From: Chrysoperla carnea | Lineage: Eukaryota > Arthropoda > Insecta > Neuroptera > Chrysopidae | Length of the DNA stretch: 64,000 bases | Assembly (NCBI RefSeq): GCF_905475395.1 | Contig: NC_058340.1 | Span: 70,348,181 to 70,412,180 of the forward strand | Direction of reading: 5' to 3' | Part shown: positions 42,201-47,916 of the stretch, piece after piece | How the letters are laid out: each line of letters opens with the position of its first letter | How positions within the stretch are numbered: the stretch's first letter is position 1 | Position numbers and translations under genes: made by a program | Notes under the pieces: generated by a model | Database searches by the model: none | Seen by the model: the letters and a program-made list of their open reading frames with translations, nothing else | What the model was told of the DNA's origin: nothing

Positions 42201-44337
42201 GTAGAAGCAATGCTGTCATCAAAAGCGGCCTGGAACGCAATAAACACTTTTGCCACAGTAGTCCTTACAGAGTTGCGGTCTATAGAGAGAGGAAGAACAG
42301 CGAATGACGCCAATTAGAAGAGTAGAAAAGTAACATCTTAGCTACCAGGAAGAAGAGCAGTAGCTAGATCCTCCCCTCATGAAGTAATGCCTAACGGCGG
42401 TTTCCGTGGGGATCAGAGGTTGGAGGATAGCGGAGGTTGGAGAGAGTACGATGTCTGTGGCGCCACGATTTGACGATGGAATATGGTTAAGCAAAGTAAA
42501 ACAAATCAAAAATGAATAGTGCTAATTTTCGGGTTTCGGCTTATTTTTCGAGTAATTGACTCTTTGAAATTACACATATGGCCATTTTTTTTATGTTGAA
42601 TCGTTTAAATTTGACAAGTTCATATGGATCACAAGTTCCCTTGCGTTTACCCTGTGGACGCGCTCACTGATCTACAAATTGGCCATGCCTTTAATGGGGT
42701 CGTGTTAGCACAGGTCTGCGGGTTTTTAGCCCTTGCGTTACAAAAATGGCGAATTTAATGACATAAAAATTGCATTTTTTAGACTTCATTATCTCGAAAA
42801 CCAAGCGAAAACTCGAAAATTGGTATTCTTCATTTTCGCTTTATTTAAGTGCGTTTTAAAATATTCTGTTGTCAAATCGTGGCGCCACAGTTATCGTACT
42901 CGAGCCCGGAGGTTTTTAGTCGGTATTAGCATTGACAGGTCTGTCAGTCAATGTTCGAGCCCGACATATCCAGGCGAACCACCTAAGCCTGGAATACGTA
43001 AATGTATTTTCCTCCGGTACAAAAAAAAAAAAAAGAAAACGTGTACACTCACACACATACAGACAGATATTGAAGCTTGAAAAAGTATAATGAAAAGAAT
43101 TCGATAGTGCAGTTACATACTTCAAAATTTTAGTTTTAAATAAACATATGAAACCCTATATTACGTATGCTTGATACACTCTAGACCGATTTTTAAAAAT
43201 ATAATACTTATTCTTCCAATAAGTTTAATAGGTTTCTCATATTAACTTTTTGACTTTTTTTTTTATTATAGACACTTCTCAGGACCTTGTGAGAAATGAA
43301 CCTTGTTACTTTGTTTTTTATGTGCCATATCTGGTACTTTATGAGAAATTATCCACGAAACCCGACCGAAACTTCACTTTTTTTAGATGGGAACATTACT
43401 TGAGAGATAAGAAAAGTCATGCCATAATTTGGGTATAAAAAAAAACCCAACCAAAAATTTTCTTGGCTCAGTTGAAACAATTTTGATTTCTAACAGGTCA
43501 CGATTATGTTTAAATATCCATCAAATTAAGTTCTAAAGTCACTAGTACTTTATGAGAAATTATCCACGAAATCCGACCGAAACTTCACTTTTTTAGGTGG
43601 GAACATTACCTGAGAGATGAGAAAAGTCATGCCATAATTTGGGTATAGAAAAAACCAAAATTCAACCAAAAATTTTCTTGACTCGGTTGAAATAATTTTG
43701 AATTTCTAACAGGTCACGATTATGTTTCAATATCCAACAAATTAAGTTCTAAATTTGTAAAATTTCTATTACCATCTATTTCCCATAATTTCAGGAAAAA
43801 AAACTATTTTTTAGATGCAAGAATTCAACTATTTCAAAAATATTGCTAATATCTTTATAGAAGATTTAGATATCTCGAAAAACGCTCATAAAATTATCAA
43901 AACGATATGATTTTCATGTTTTAGTCTCAAATTAGTTCCTTGGACCATTTATCAAGTTTTTACAAAATTAATTGTTTTAATGTTTAAAATATTTTTCTAA
44001 AATTCATTGATAATTAAGCAATTCAGCAATGAATATATTTCAAAAACAAAATTTTTTACAAAACACCGTGACAATATTTATATCAAGGCCAAAGTCCTAA
44101 AAATTCATACAATCAACTCAATCAGTTAAAAAAAAATATTCCAAAACTCGCAATAATTATTTCATACAATTAAAATAAAATTTTGGTTCTCCCAAAATTA
44201 AATTCTAGGAAAAATATGACATAATTCGTATAGGTCATGGTTCACCTATGTATAAAAAAAAAAAGAAATTTGCAATTTACCTGTGAATGTATGGATGGTG
44301 TAATATTAATCACTGTATCCGTACTTTGAGGCATCAT
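5429..44337 (-). CDS. p130CAS: CAS-family adaptor (p130Cas/BCAR1 homologue), complete coding region in 5 exons
   Basis: Docking scaffold for Src/FAK-type tyrosine kinase signalling at integrin adhesions. The coding exons, in transcript order, are 44337-44281, 18542-18399, 17800-17612, 7567-6748 and 6285-5429. All junctions are GT-AG and the phases agree, giving 2067 nt or 688 residues. Domains: a short N-terminus (1-19); an SH3 domain (about 20-83) with ALYDN-like KAIYDN, DELAF and GWWLCSLRGRQ motifs; a substrate region with seven YDxP sites (Y143, 165, 197, 208, 249, 291, 314), which are phosphorylation/Crk-SH2 docking motifs; a serine-rich helical-bundle domain (about 329-403); and a C-terminal FAT-like CAS domain (about 405-688) with the Src-binding-type YDYV at Y506. 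The start ATG is preceded by an in-frame TGA four codons upstream; a second ATG follows at once. The length is close to insect CAS. I assign the family from remembered homologues; the exon structure is read from the sequence. Confidence 0.94.
6748..7567 (-). CDS. p130CAS: CAS coding exon 4: YDxP substrate domain and serine-rich bundle
   Basis: 820 nt (273 codons plus one base) between a TTGTTTTCAG acceptor and a G|GTATAA donor. It encodes seven YDxP motifs: YDLP, four YDVP, YDTP and YDIP. Pro/Ser-rich spacers and a short His run separate them. The helical serine-rich module follows (SALDSLEKLQIEA, then a TPQWR segment, ending in ALGNAAKAPDKG). Vertebrate p130Cas has about fifteen YxxP sites; having roughly half that number fits arthropod homologues as I recall them. 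Confidence 0.94.
8036..8180 (-). repeat. R repeat fragment, degraded
   Basis: On the minus strand it retains the R segment around AAGGAATAACTTTTAC and TTCTATCTCTAAC. Only about 145 bp is recognisable and it is clearly diverged. Confidence 0.5.
9592..10789. mobile_element. Foldback transposon-like element with ~150 bp terminal inverted repeats
   Basis: The left arm (about 9592-9746) and the right arm (about 10636-10789) are inverted copies. They share TATTATAAATG, GTTTGTTTGTT, TACGCTTTCAC, AATATAGCTC, CAGAATAACACATGAG and TATAATTTATAAAGA. The ~890 bp interior has no recognisable protein. The arm sequence also occurs alone at about 38630-38730, so it is a dispersed family. Confidence 0.7.
12590..12745 (+). 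repeat. Insect-type interspersed repeat fragment
   Basis: It contains TTTTTCTTGTAGCTTTCTC, AACATAGCTAATAAC and a segment ending near GATAGACAGACAG. It is related to the two direct-repeat units at about 51510-51845, which also carry CTTGTAG, CCAAACTGAAC and AACATAGC. The superfamily is not recognised. Confidence 0.5.
12771..13478. mobile_element. PIF/Harbinger-type MITE, 708 bp
   Basis: Terminal inverted repeats of about 50 bp start GGGCCCCCGCAGACTGCAGA on the left and GGGTCCCCGCAGACTGCAGA on the right. They continue through TTTTTATCGG and CGATAGTTT. A TTA target duplication flanks the element (12768-12770 and 13479-13481), as expected for PIF/Harbinger. Several copies of the palindrome TCGGCCGA lie inside. 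There is no transposase, so it is non-autonomous. Confidence 0.82.
15115..15689 (+). mobile_element. 5'-truncated non-LTR retrotransposon (RNase H / C-terminal region) with target-site duplication
   Basis: A frame from about 15128 reads GNERADKLAKLPYQEG, then LLTGLDNLNKFQHQIG and CDRCGENSEETSNHFLCYCP. These are the end of an RNase H domain and the C-terminal Cys-His motif of LINE ORF2. A TAG at 15475-15477 interrupts the frame, which resumes with QRRKWFGSAIVEPEEI and ends at TAA. The insertion is bounded by a perfect 14-base direct repeat, ATGTGTGATTCATA, at 15101-15114 and 15690-15703. There is no poly(A) tail. The copy is dead. Confidence 0.88.
17612..17800 (-). CDS. p130CAS: CAS coding exon 3: end of SH3 plus Gln/His-rich linker
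   Basis: Sixty-three codons between a TTTGTTTCAG acceptor and a GTAAGT donor, phase 0. It begins GICPGNRLRLLTGMF, which completes the SH3 domain with the conserved PGNRL strand. A linker rich in Gln and His (HQHQQQHLLNQHH) follows and leads into the substrate region. Confidence 0.93.
17995..18207 (+). repeat. Two-unit direct repeat, period 126 bp
   Basis: TTAACGTCTATGTTTTCG, TTAATTAATAGGGGATC and TTTCGTGAACAC appear at 17995 and again at 18121. A third trace (AAAATAATGTTCCAAGAATA) lies at about 18310. It sits in CAS intron 2. Confidence 0.7.
18399..18542 (-). CDS. p130CAS: CAS coding exon 2: most of the SH3 domain
   Basis: Forty-eight codons between a TTATTCCAG acceptor and an AG|GTATGT donor, phase 0 at both ends. 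The residues include AKAIYDNIAESPDELAFRKG and GWWLCSLRGRQ. These carry the ALYDY-type strand and RT loop of an SH3 domain and the tryptophan pair of its ligand groove. The rest of the domain is in the next exon. Confidence 0.95.
18600..19105 (+). repeat. R repeat, near full length
   Basis: It begins AACAAGCG with CAATTGACTGAGTTAATTG, runs through CCCTCACGGGTAAACAGTGA and TTCTATCTCTA, and ends near GCGTTACAAACTTGGGACTA. It has the same order of blocks as the copies at 19777 and 28706. Confidence 0.8.
19701..20711. mobile_element. TTAA-flanked MITE interrupted by an R repeat
   Basis: The outer ends are TTAAGGTAGTACAAGCACC at 19701 and GGTGGTCATACTACCTTAA at 20693-20711. The inner sequence matches the minus strand of the MITEs at 23828 and 32958: CATGAATGTAGACGAAAAAT on one side of the R insertion and CGAAATATCGAAAAC on the other. 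About 240 bp at the right end matches the repeat at 28447. The TTAA ends suggest the piggyBac superfamily. Confidence 0.72.
19777..20300 (+). repeat. R repeat, near full length, inserted in a MITE
   Basis: It begins AACAAGTGAAAACAAACAAT and ends at CATACATGGTATAAA. It contains TAAACAGTGATGTTT, GACGGACAGACAGACA and TGAACACCTATACCAAAA. It splits the surrounding TTAA MITE, so it inserted later. Confidence 0.82.
21180..21700 (+). repeat. R repeat, variant subfamily
   Basis: It starts ACAAACAATTGATTGAGTTA and has CCTGTATAGAATGTGTT. The centre is replaced by a block containing GAGCACTAGTTAAAGCTGCC that is shared with the copy at 31879. The typical R block then returns with GGAACATTTTTTACATTTAA and GACCTACAATTA. 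Confidence 0.65.
22423..22450. repeat. Perfect 13-bp palindrome
   Basis: TCTATCGAATGTA, two bases (TG), then TACATTCGATAGA. It is a perfect inverted repeat with 13-base arms in intron 1 of CAS. No surrounding element was recognised. Confidence 0.8.
23120..23175 (+). repeat. Short interspersed repeat shared with the intersectin intron
   Basis: GTCGTGATGTCATTCAAGAC followed by GTCAT- and CACTCTACAATGTTT-like sequence occurs here. In inverse orientation, the same is seen at about 52825-52885. Confidence 0.6.
23828..24476. mobile_element. piggyBac-type MITE (TTAA), copy A, 641 bp body
   Basis: TTAA at both ends (23828-23831 and 24473-24476). The terminal inverted repeats read GGATGTATGAGCATG and, inverted, GGATGTATGAGTATG. 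Inside are runs of CGATAT and TCGAAA motifs, including inverted pairs around CTTTCGATATTTCGAAAACC. No coding capacity. It is very similar to copy B. The TTAA target implies piggyBac, but the terminal bases are not the usual CCC. Confidence 0.8.
25090..25650 (-). repeat. R repeat, near full length, minus strand
   Basis: On this strand it opens with TATCAAGGTATACTAAGTTT. It carries TTTTGGTATAGGTGTTCATA, the GTCTGTC run and TTTAAATGTAAAAAATG, and ends in CAATTGTTTGTTTTCACATG. It is an inverted copy of the 19777 and 28706 elements. Confidence 0.78.
25920..26241. mobile_element. pogo/Tigger-type MITE, 322 bp
   Basis: The terminal inverted repeats are CAGTAGAATCTCGATAAGTT and, inverted, CAGTAGAATCTCGATAACTT. 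TA dinucleotides flank both ends (25918-25919 and 26242-26243). The CAGTAGAAxCTCGATxA terminus is of the pogo/Tigger kind. The interior contains TTAAGTTATAGAGGTTTT motifs and a ~39 bp tandem duplication beginning GTTAATATAGAGGTATGTAC. No coding capacity. Confidence 0.85.
26411..26813 (+). mobile_element. piggyBac-type MITE, copy C, truncated
   Basis: It begins TTAAGGATGTATAAGCACGG and follows copy A through CATTCATGAAGTTATAA and AGAGCCAATGTATT. It then stops where the hairpin element starts. The second terminus is missing and about 100 bp of the left part is deleted. Confidence 0.75.
26814..27484 (+). mobile_element. Hairpin element H, copy 1, ~150 bp inverted arms
   Basis: It begins AACCGACTTCAAATAAAAAA with GGAGGAGGTTATCAATTCG, a sequence I recall as widespread in insect genomes. 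The right half is a giant inverted repeat: the arms at about 27147-27297 and 27332-27484 share CTTTTAACAAAAAGAAAACC, AAAAACTTTTCC, GCACTAAAAAGTAAAAAAAT and TTTTTGGAGTCGGT. The loop is about 34 bp. It lies at the break point of MITE copy C. No coding capacity; superfamily unknown. Confidence 0.8.
27500..27564 (-). repeat. R repeat end fragment
   Basis: Only the terminal ~65 bp of R is present: CTATACATGGTATTTCAACA then ACTCAGTCAATTGTTTG. It lies immediately right of hairpin element 1. Confidence 0.75.
28447..28705 (+). repeat. Repeat A, first copy (flanks an R repeat)
   Basis: It starts TTAAGAGTGTGCGAGCACCA, which resembles the TTAA MITE terminus. It continues with GAATTTGGACTAAGTTTAAA, AACAAGGGTTGCTCG and GGCATATTTAAAATTGG. 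Nearly the same ~226 bp is repeated in the same orientation after the R element. A diverged inverted copy is at 20550-20711. Confidence 0.75.
28706..29262 (+). repeat. R repeat, best full-length copy
   Basis: It runs from AACAAGTGAAAACAAACAAT to TTTCATATATACATGGTATA. Blocks in order: a small hairpin (CAATTGACTGAGTTAATTG), CCCTCACGGGTAAACAGTGA, GTTCTATCTCTAACGG, GGTCCTACGGACCCAAGACC, ATTTACGAACTTGACCTCA, GACGGACGGACAGCCGG, ATTTTATGAACACCTATG and GCGTTACAAACTTGGGACTA. No open frame above chance. Not assigned to a known superfamily. Confidence 0.82.
29262..29490 (+). repeat. Repeat A, second copy
   Basis: Direct near-identical copy of 28478-28705, from ATATATGAATTTGGACTAAG to AACATCTATGATAAAA. 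It starts exactly where the R element ends. Confidence 0.8.
29651..29672. repeat. (TG)n microsatellite
   Basis: A run of about nine TG units after CATATG. Confidence 0.85.
31879..32130 (+). repeat. R repeat, variant subfamily, 5' part
   Basis: It starts AAACAAACAATTGACTGAGT with ACTCTGTATAGAAAGTGTTG. It then has the variant centre (GCTACTAGTTGAAGTTACC, TTTAGAAAATGGACTTCAAA) shared with 21180-21480 and ends near GTGATGTTTACGAAAAAAAT. A second, shorter start follows at about 32146. Confidence 0.6.
32836..32872. repeat. (CATA)n microsatellite
   Basis: About nine tandem CATA units between ACAAATATA and CATCATAAGAC. Confidence 0.9.
32958..33600. mobile_element. piggyBac-type MITE (TTAA), copy B
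   Basis: TTAA at both ends (32958-32961 and 33597-33600). The left terminus GGATGTATGAGCATGG is intact; the right terminus has changed to GTCATGCTCTTAAATCC. The interior is nearly identical to copy A over its full length, with a small deletion near AATATCAAAAATTTTG. Confidence 0.8.
34507..34575 (-). mobile_element. LINE 3'-end fragment (same family as in the TMEM170 intron)
   Basis: GTAGGTTAGGTTATATTGGC, then TGTCC and GGACACACTTAGGCTAT, matches the 3' tail of the element at 48672. A further piece of the same tail, GCCCATTGTGATACC, is seen at about 34947-34962. This suggests that the fragment was split by about 380 bp of other DNA. Confidence 0.6.
37802..37976 (+). repeat. Short direct repeat pair
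   Basis: GTCAGTT, a variable base, then CAAACAATAGATGCTTTGTC occurs at 37802-37829 and again at 37949-37976. The copies are 147 bp apart in the same orientation. Confidence 0.7.
38630..38730 (+). repeat. Solo copy of the foldback-element arm
   Basis: It contains GAAAGTGAGTTTGTTTGTTT, GTTACGCTTTTAC, AATGGATTTTAATGAAAC and CATACATCAGAATAACA, matching the arms at 9592 and 10789. No inverted partner is seen nearby. Confidence 0.65.
40993..41145 (-). repeat. R repeat end fragment, minus strand
   Basis: It contains TTTAGTCCCAAGTTTGTAAC, ACAAAATTTTGGTATAGATG, AATTAGTCC and GTCCGTCTGTCTGACAAC: the last ~150 bp of R in inverse orientation. Confidence 0.7.
41699..41722. repeat. Poly(T) tract
   Basis: A run of about 24 T residues followed by AAATGGG. 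Confidence 0.8.
42121..42436 (+). mobile_element. Non-LTR retrotransposon ORF2 C-terminal fragment
   Basis: The frame at 42126-42317 reads VCPRFSPQRDELETVL, ESTVEAMLSSKAAWNAIN and LTELRSIERGR, then stops. This is the CxxF...R..L / ML.S...W..+ / LR..E+ pattern at the end of ORF2 in R1/Jockey-type LINEs. About 120 bp of possible 3' UTR follows. The copy is 5'-truncated next to an (AC)n run. Confidence 0.72.
42441..42905. repeat. Long imperfect inverted repeat containing repeat S
   Basis: The left end has GTACGAT, CTGTGGCGCCACGATTTGAC. The right end has the inverse, GTCAAATCGTGGCGCCACAG with ATCGTAC. Similarity between the arms seems to extend inward over about 130 bp (ATTTTCGGGTTTCGGCTT against the inverse of AAGCGAAAACTCGAAAAT). 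Repeat S (CTTGCGTTTACCCTGTGGAC, GGTCTGCGGGTTTTTAG) lies in the centre at 42641-42741. Confidence 0.65.
43334..43755 (+). repeat. Two-unit tandem duplication, period 211 bp
   Basis: GTACTTTATGAGAAATTATC, GGTCACGATTATGTTT and AAATTAAGTTCTAAA occur at 43334-43537 and again from 43545. There are scattered substitutions and small length changes in an A run. Confidence 0.8.
44281..44337 (-). CDS. p130CAS: CAS coding exon 1 (19 codons, start ATG)
   Basis: Two consecutive ATG codons open the frame, which reads MMPQSTDTVINITPSIHSQ up to a GTAAAT donor at 44280-44275. An in-frame TGA sits four codons before the first ATG, so the frame cannot extend further 5' in this exon. The phase-0 end joins the SH3 exon 25.7 kb away. 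A very short N-terminal exon before the SH3 domain is plausible for this family, but no transcript evidence is available, and alternative first exons inside the long intron cannot be excluded. Confidence 0.75.
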
Positions 44338-47300
44338 AATCCAGACTCAAAACATCTAAATCAATTTAAAAATTAAACCTTGCACACTATACTTTTAATT
44401 ATCACTAATCTCACATTCAATCCAAACATTGAATAATTATTATCACAGGTAAGGAAAACCACTTCACAAAATTAAACATTTTCGATTTTTATTTGTTATA
44501 AAACACTATCTTAAACTTTATAAATTAATTAATTCATTTCGTCACATAAATTTTTAATTAATTACTATGTTATAAATTTATTAATTTTTAATAAAGCATT
44601 GCACATGAAATTATTAACATGTTCTTTAGTAAAGCATTTGACTGTCACTAGTCAAGTCACTACGGAGTACGGACTACGGTAGAACTTTACACAAGTCTGT
44701 TATAATGAAATTTAAAATCAAGTGTATTATAACAAGAGTCGGGGTTCAACTCTCTTCAACCATGATATAAATACAAACAGTTTGGCAACACATGTGTGAT
44801 GCGCAATCAACATATATGGTGATAGGGCTGCCAACTTTCCGATCTTTGGATGACAGGTGGTTCTCAGAGTACTCTTGAACTTGGAAGGAGAGCACAGAGT
44901 ACTCTTGGACTAAATAGTAGGGACCAACTTGCGGTATCCCTTTCTTGTTTTAATTATTATTATATACAAAAAAGCCTAAAAAACTATGATTTTCTAAAAA
45001 CTAGAGTTAAATAATTATATTTTTACTATTAATACTGTAATAATATAAATAATTTGCTAATAATTGCATAATTTATTCTTTAATGATATACTCTTCTGTT
45101 TTTTTAACCGACTTGAAACAAAAACGGAGAAGGTTATCAATTCGACTGTAGTTTTTTTTTAATGTTTGTTACCTCAGAACTTTCAACTGGGTGAATCGAT
45201 TTTGATTATTCTTTATCTGTTTGAAAGCTGATACATCCCGTGTGGCCCCATTTCATTTTGGTCCACTCCTGACAACGGCATCCATGAGAAAACTATAAAA
45301 GTCTTAAATTTGCATTAAGTATGCATGACAAGAGGAAGAATAACTTAATATCAAGCCAACCGATTTCGATGATTCTTTTTTTAGTGACAAATTAGTTAGT
45401 GTACTTCAGATTCACTAAAAATCACAAAATAAAAAAAACTTTTAACAAAAAGAAAACCGACTTCAAAAAAAAAACTTTTCCAAAATAAATTAATAAGCAC
45501 TAAAAAGTAAAAAAATAACGAAAATATAATGTAGTTAAAATTCTTGTTATTTTTGGAGTCGGTGTCTGCCAAGCTAATGTAGCAAACTGTTCTGTCAGAG
45601 TTGTTTCTTTGGCTGATACCGACTCCAAAAATAACAATAATTTTAACTCGTTATATTTTCGTTATTTTTTTACTTTTTAGTGCATATTAATTTATTTCGG
45701 AAAAGTTTTTCTTTTGAAGCCGGTTTTCTTTTTGTTAAAAGTTTTTTTTATTTTTTTTTTATTTTGATTTGGCAGCTCTATATGGAGAGTCTGGATCTGT
45801 ATCTGTATCTTTGATATACCTACCTTTAACAAGATAAAATTAATTATCGTTTGTAATATTGAGATTATCTCGATTAATATCAAATTCATATAACAGACGT
45901 TTTGATGTGACACAGATCACACTTTAAAATGTAGAATTATTTAATAAAAAATCAACTGTTTTTATGAAATGTGAAAATGTATGCCTGAGAAAATTAAAAT
46001 AATAAAATATTTTTCCCTGACAATGACATACCTATGTATTAATACCATGATTTTCAGTATGCGTATAGTACACATACTGCGCATGCATTGTATTTAGATA
46101 AATCTGCAGAATTTCAATTCCATTTATAGACAATTTATTTATTATCCATATATGAATAGGCAGGCAGACATTCTTTTTATTAGAAAGATTTCTTTTTAAA
46201 ATAATATACGTTGTTAGTTTTTCTTCTTAATGATTTTTAGGTCAATAGAAATAATAAAGAAAATTTAATACTTCTTTTTATTTGAATACTGCTTTTTTTT
46301 ATTCATTTCACAGCAGATTTTTTCGGGTCCATTTATTAAATAATAATTGATATTCGATTTATCATTTTTGGTGATTTTCAAATATCTACTTTACAAACGA
46401 CTTTGAATATTAAATATTAAACTCTGAGATTAACAATTAATTTTTCGCAAACTTAACATCTCTGAATTATCTTAAATATAGGCAACTCCTCTTGCATATG
46501 TGTAAAACCTTGTCAAAATATATATAAACTACTAAAGAAATGTATGTGTAAAGTACTTCGCTTTATTTGTATTGTCATCGTTCATCGAATATAGTAATTG
46601 ATTCTCAAAAATTTAGCAAAATCTCATTCGAGAGAGCTAAAAATTTGGAGGTAAATAATATAAAATTTGATAATTAGTTGGATAGGACTTTTTCTACAAA
46701 AAACGTAACAGACGAAAAGTTCTAAATCAAAAATTGTACTTTTAGTTAATAACAAATTTCTTTTGTTTAAATTTTTTTCCTATATCTAATTTAGAATTCA
46801 ATATACACAAAATATTTAACAATTAATTTTGTTAGTTGTCATATTTCTAAAATTAGAAATTTTACTTTTGGCTACATATTTTAACAGCCGAATATCATAC
46901 ATATTTTTACCTAAAATAGATTGTTAAATATATATAAAGAGCAAAGATTACCGCATTTTTTATATTCAGAGTCGTAACTACGAGGAGGAATTGATGTCCT
47001 TCTCTCATTTAATTTCTTTTAAACTTAATTTTATTTTAAGAATATTTCAATCACAGATTCAAATATTTTATTAACAAATTAAAGGGGGAGTAAACAGATT
47101 TTAAAATTTTTAAACTTCCCATTAAAGGTCTAGAGCCAAGCGTAGTATTTGATGGTTATTCAGAATGGCCTAAAAGCTAAATTTTTCAAGGTTTCGAACA
47201 TCATGTTGCTATGTCGAAAGTCGGGCAAAATGATTTTTGTATTTTTATTCAATTATATTCTTATTTGAATATTTTGTCAAATGAATATTCCAAACCCCCC

Positions 47301-47766
47301 TGAAATAAAAGTACACTGTTTTGAAATGACTGTCACATACTAAGTCTGGCGCTAGACTATTATTTCACAGACTAAATTCATATTAGTGATAAAAGTGGAG
47401 ATAAATCATGGATAAATCACTTACTTGTATGTCAATGGTTTTCAAATGACAAATGGCGTTAAAATACAAGTGACAAATAAAAACACTGTCTATAGTTTTA
47501 AGAAACTTTTATCAATTTAAAAATATAAATTAAGTTTTAAAGTTTAAATGAATTTCAAAAATATCATGTTAAAATTTAAGTGTTTTTATGGTCATTCAAA
47601 TTGTAAGTGCAAATTTTATTTTTTTGGTTAAATCCAAGATATTTTGACAGGTAACATTATTTATATTTTCAGTTGCAAAGTTCATCCTCAAAATGTAAGG
47701 TATTTTCAACGAAAATAGTATGGAAAATTTATTGTGGGGCGTCATTTAAGACGCTACCGCAGCATA
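44338..47766. other. Divergent intergenic region between CAS and TMEM170
   Basis: It should hold both promoters, since CAS runs leftward and TMEM170 rightward. No core promoter element can be called with confidence. It contains the second hairpin element at 45106-45765. A short direct repeat with the core CAGAGTACTCTTG occurs at about 44874-44906. The remainder is AT-rich with no gene seen. Confidence 0.6.
45106..45765 (+). mobile_element. Hairpin element H, copy 2
   Basis: Same organisation as copy 1: AACCGACTTGAAACAAAAAC with GGTTATCAATTCGACTG at the left, then inverted arms at about 45423-45573 and 45608-45760 around TTTTTGGAGTCGGT. The loop again contains CTGTCAGAGTTGT. It sits between the CAS and TMEM170 genes. 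Confidence 0.8.
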
Positions 47767-47916
47767 ATGTCAAGTGCAGATGAGAATTTTGCAGATTTTC
47801 AAGAACAGGCGAATTATTTTTTAAATTCACAAAGACAACCTTATTTAAAAACATTCTCGGATATGTGGTATAAGATTTTTCTTACTGCATTATTTTCATC
47901 AATTTTTATTCATACG
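47767..47916 (+). CDS. TMEM170: TMEM170 coding exon 1
   Basis: Fifty codons from ATG to a consensus GTAAGT donor. A polar N-terminus (MSSADENFADFQEQ...) is followed by the first membrane segment, with the conserved DMWYKIF motif. Confidence 0.92.

Larger units (their letters stand above)
18543..44280 (-). other. CAS intron 1 (25.7 kb)
   Basis: Single intron between the 19-codon start exon and the SH3 exon. No convincing nested gene was recognised. It contains most of the window's mobile-element load: R repeats, TTAA MITEs, a hairpin element, a pogo/Tigger-type MITE, LINE fragments, microsatellites and tandem duplications, each listed separately. The long stretches between them (about 22.1-23.8, 29.6-31.8, 34.0-40.9 and 43.8-44.2 kb) are AT-rich with no feature I can name. 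Confidence 0.8.

Noticed and set aside
42733-43080. 115-codon plus-strand open frame
   Set aside because: It crosses the right arm of the 42441-42905 inverted repeat and a poly(A) run; no domain recognised.
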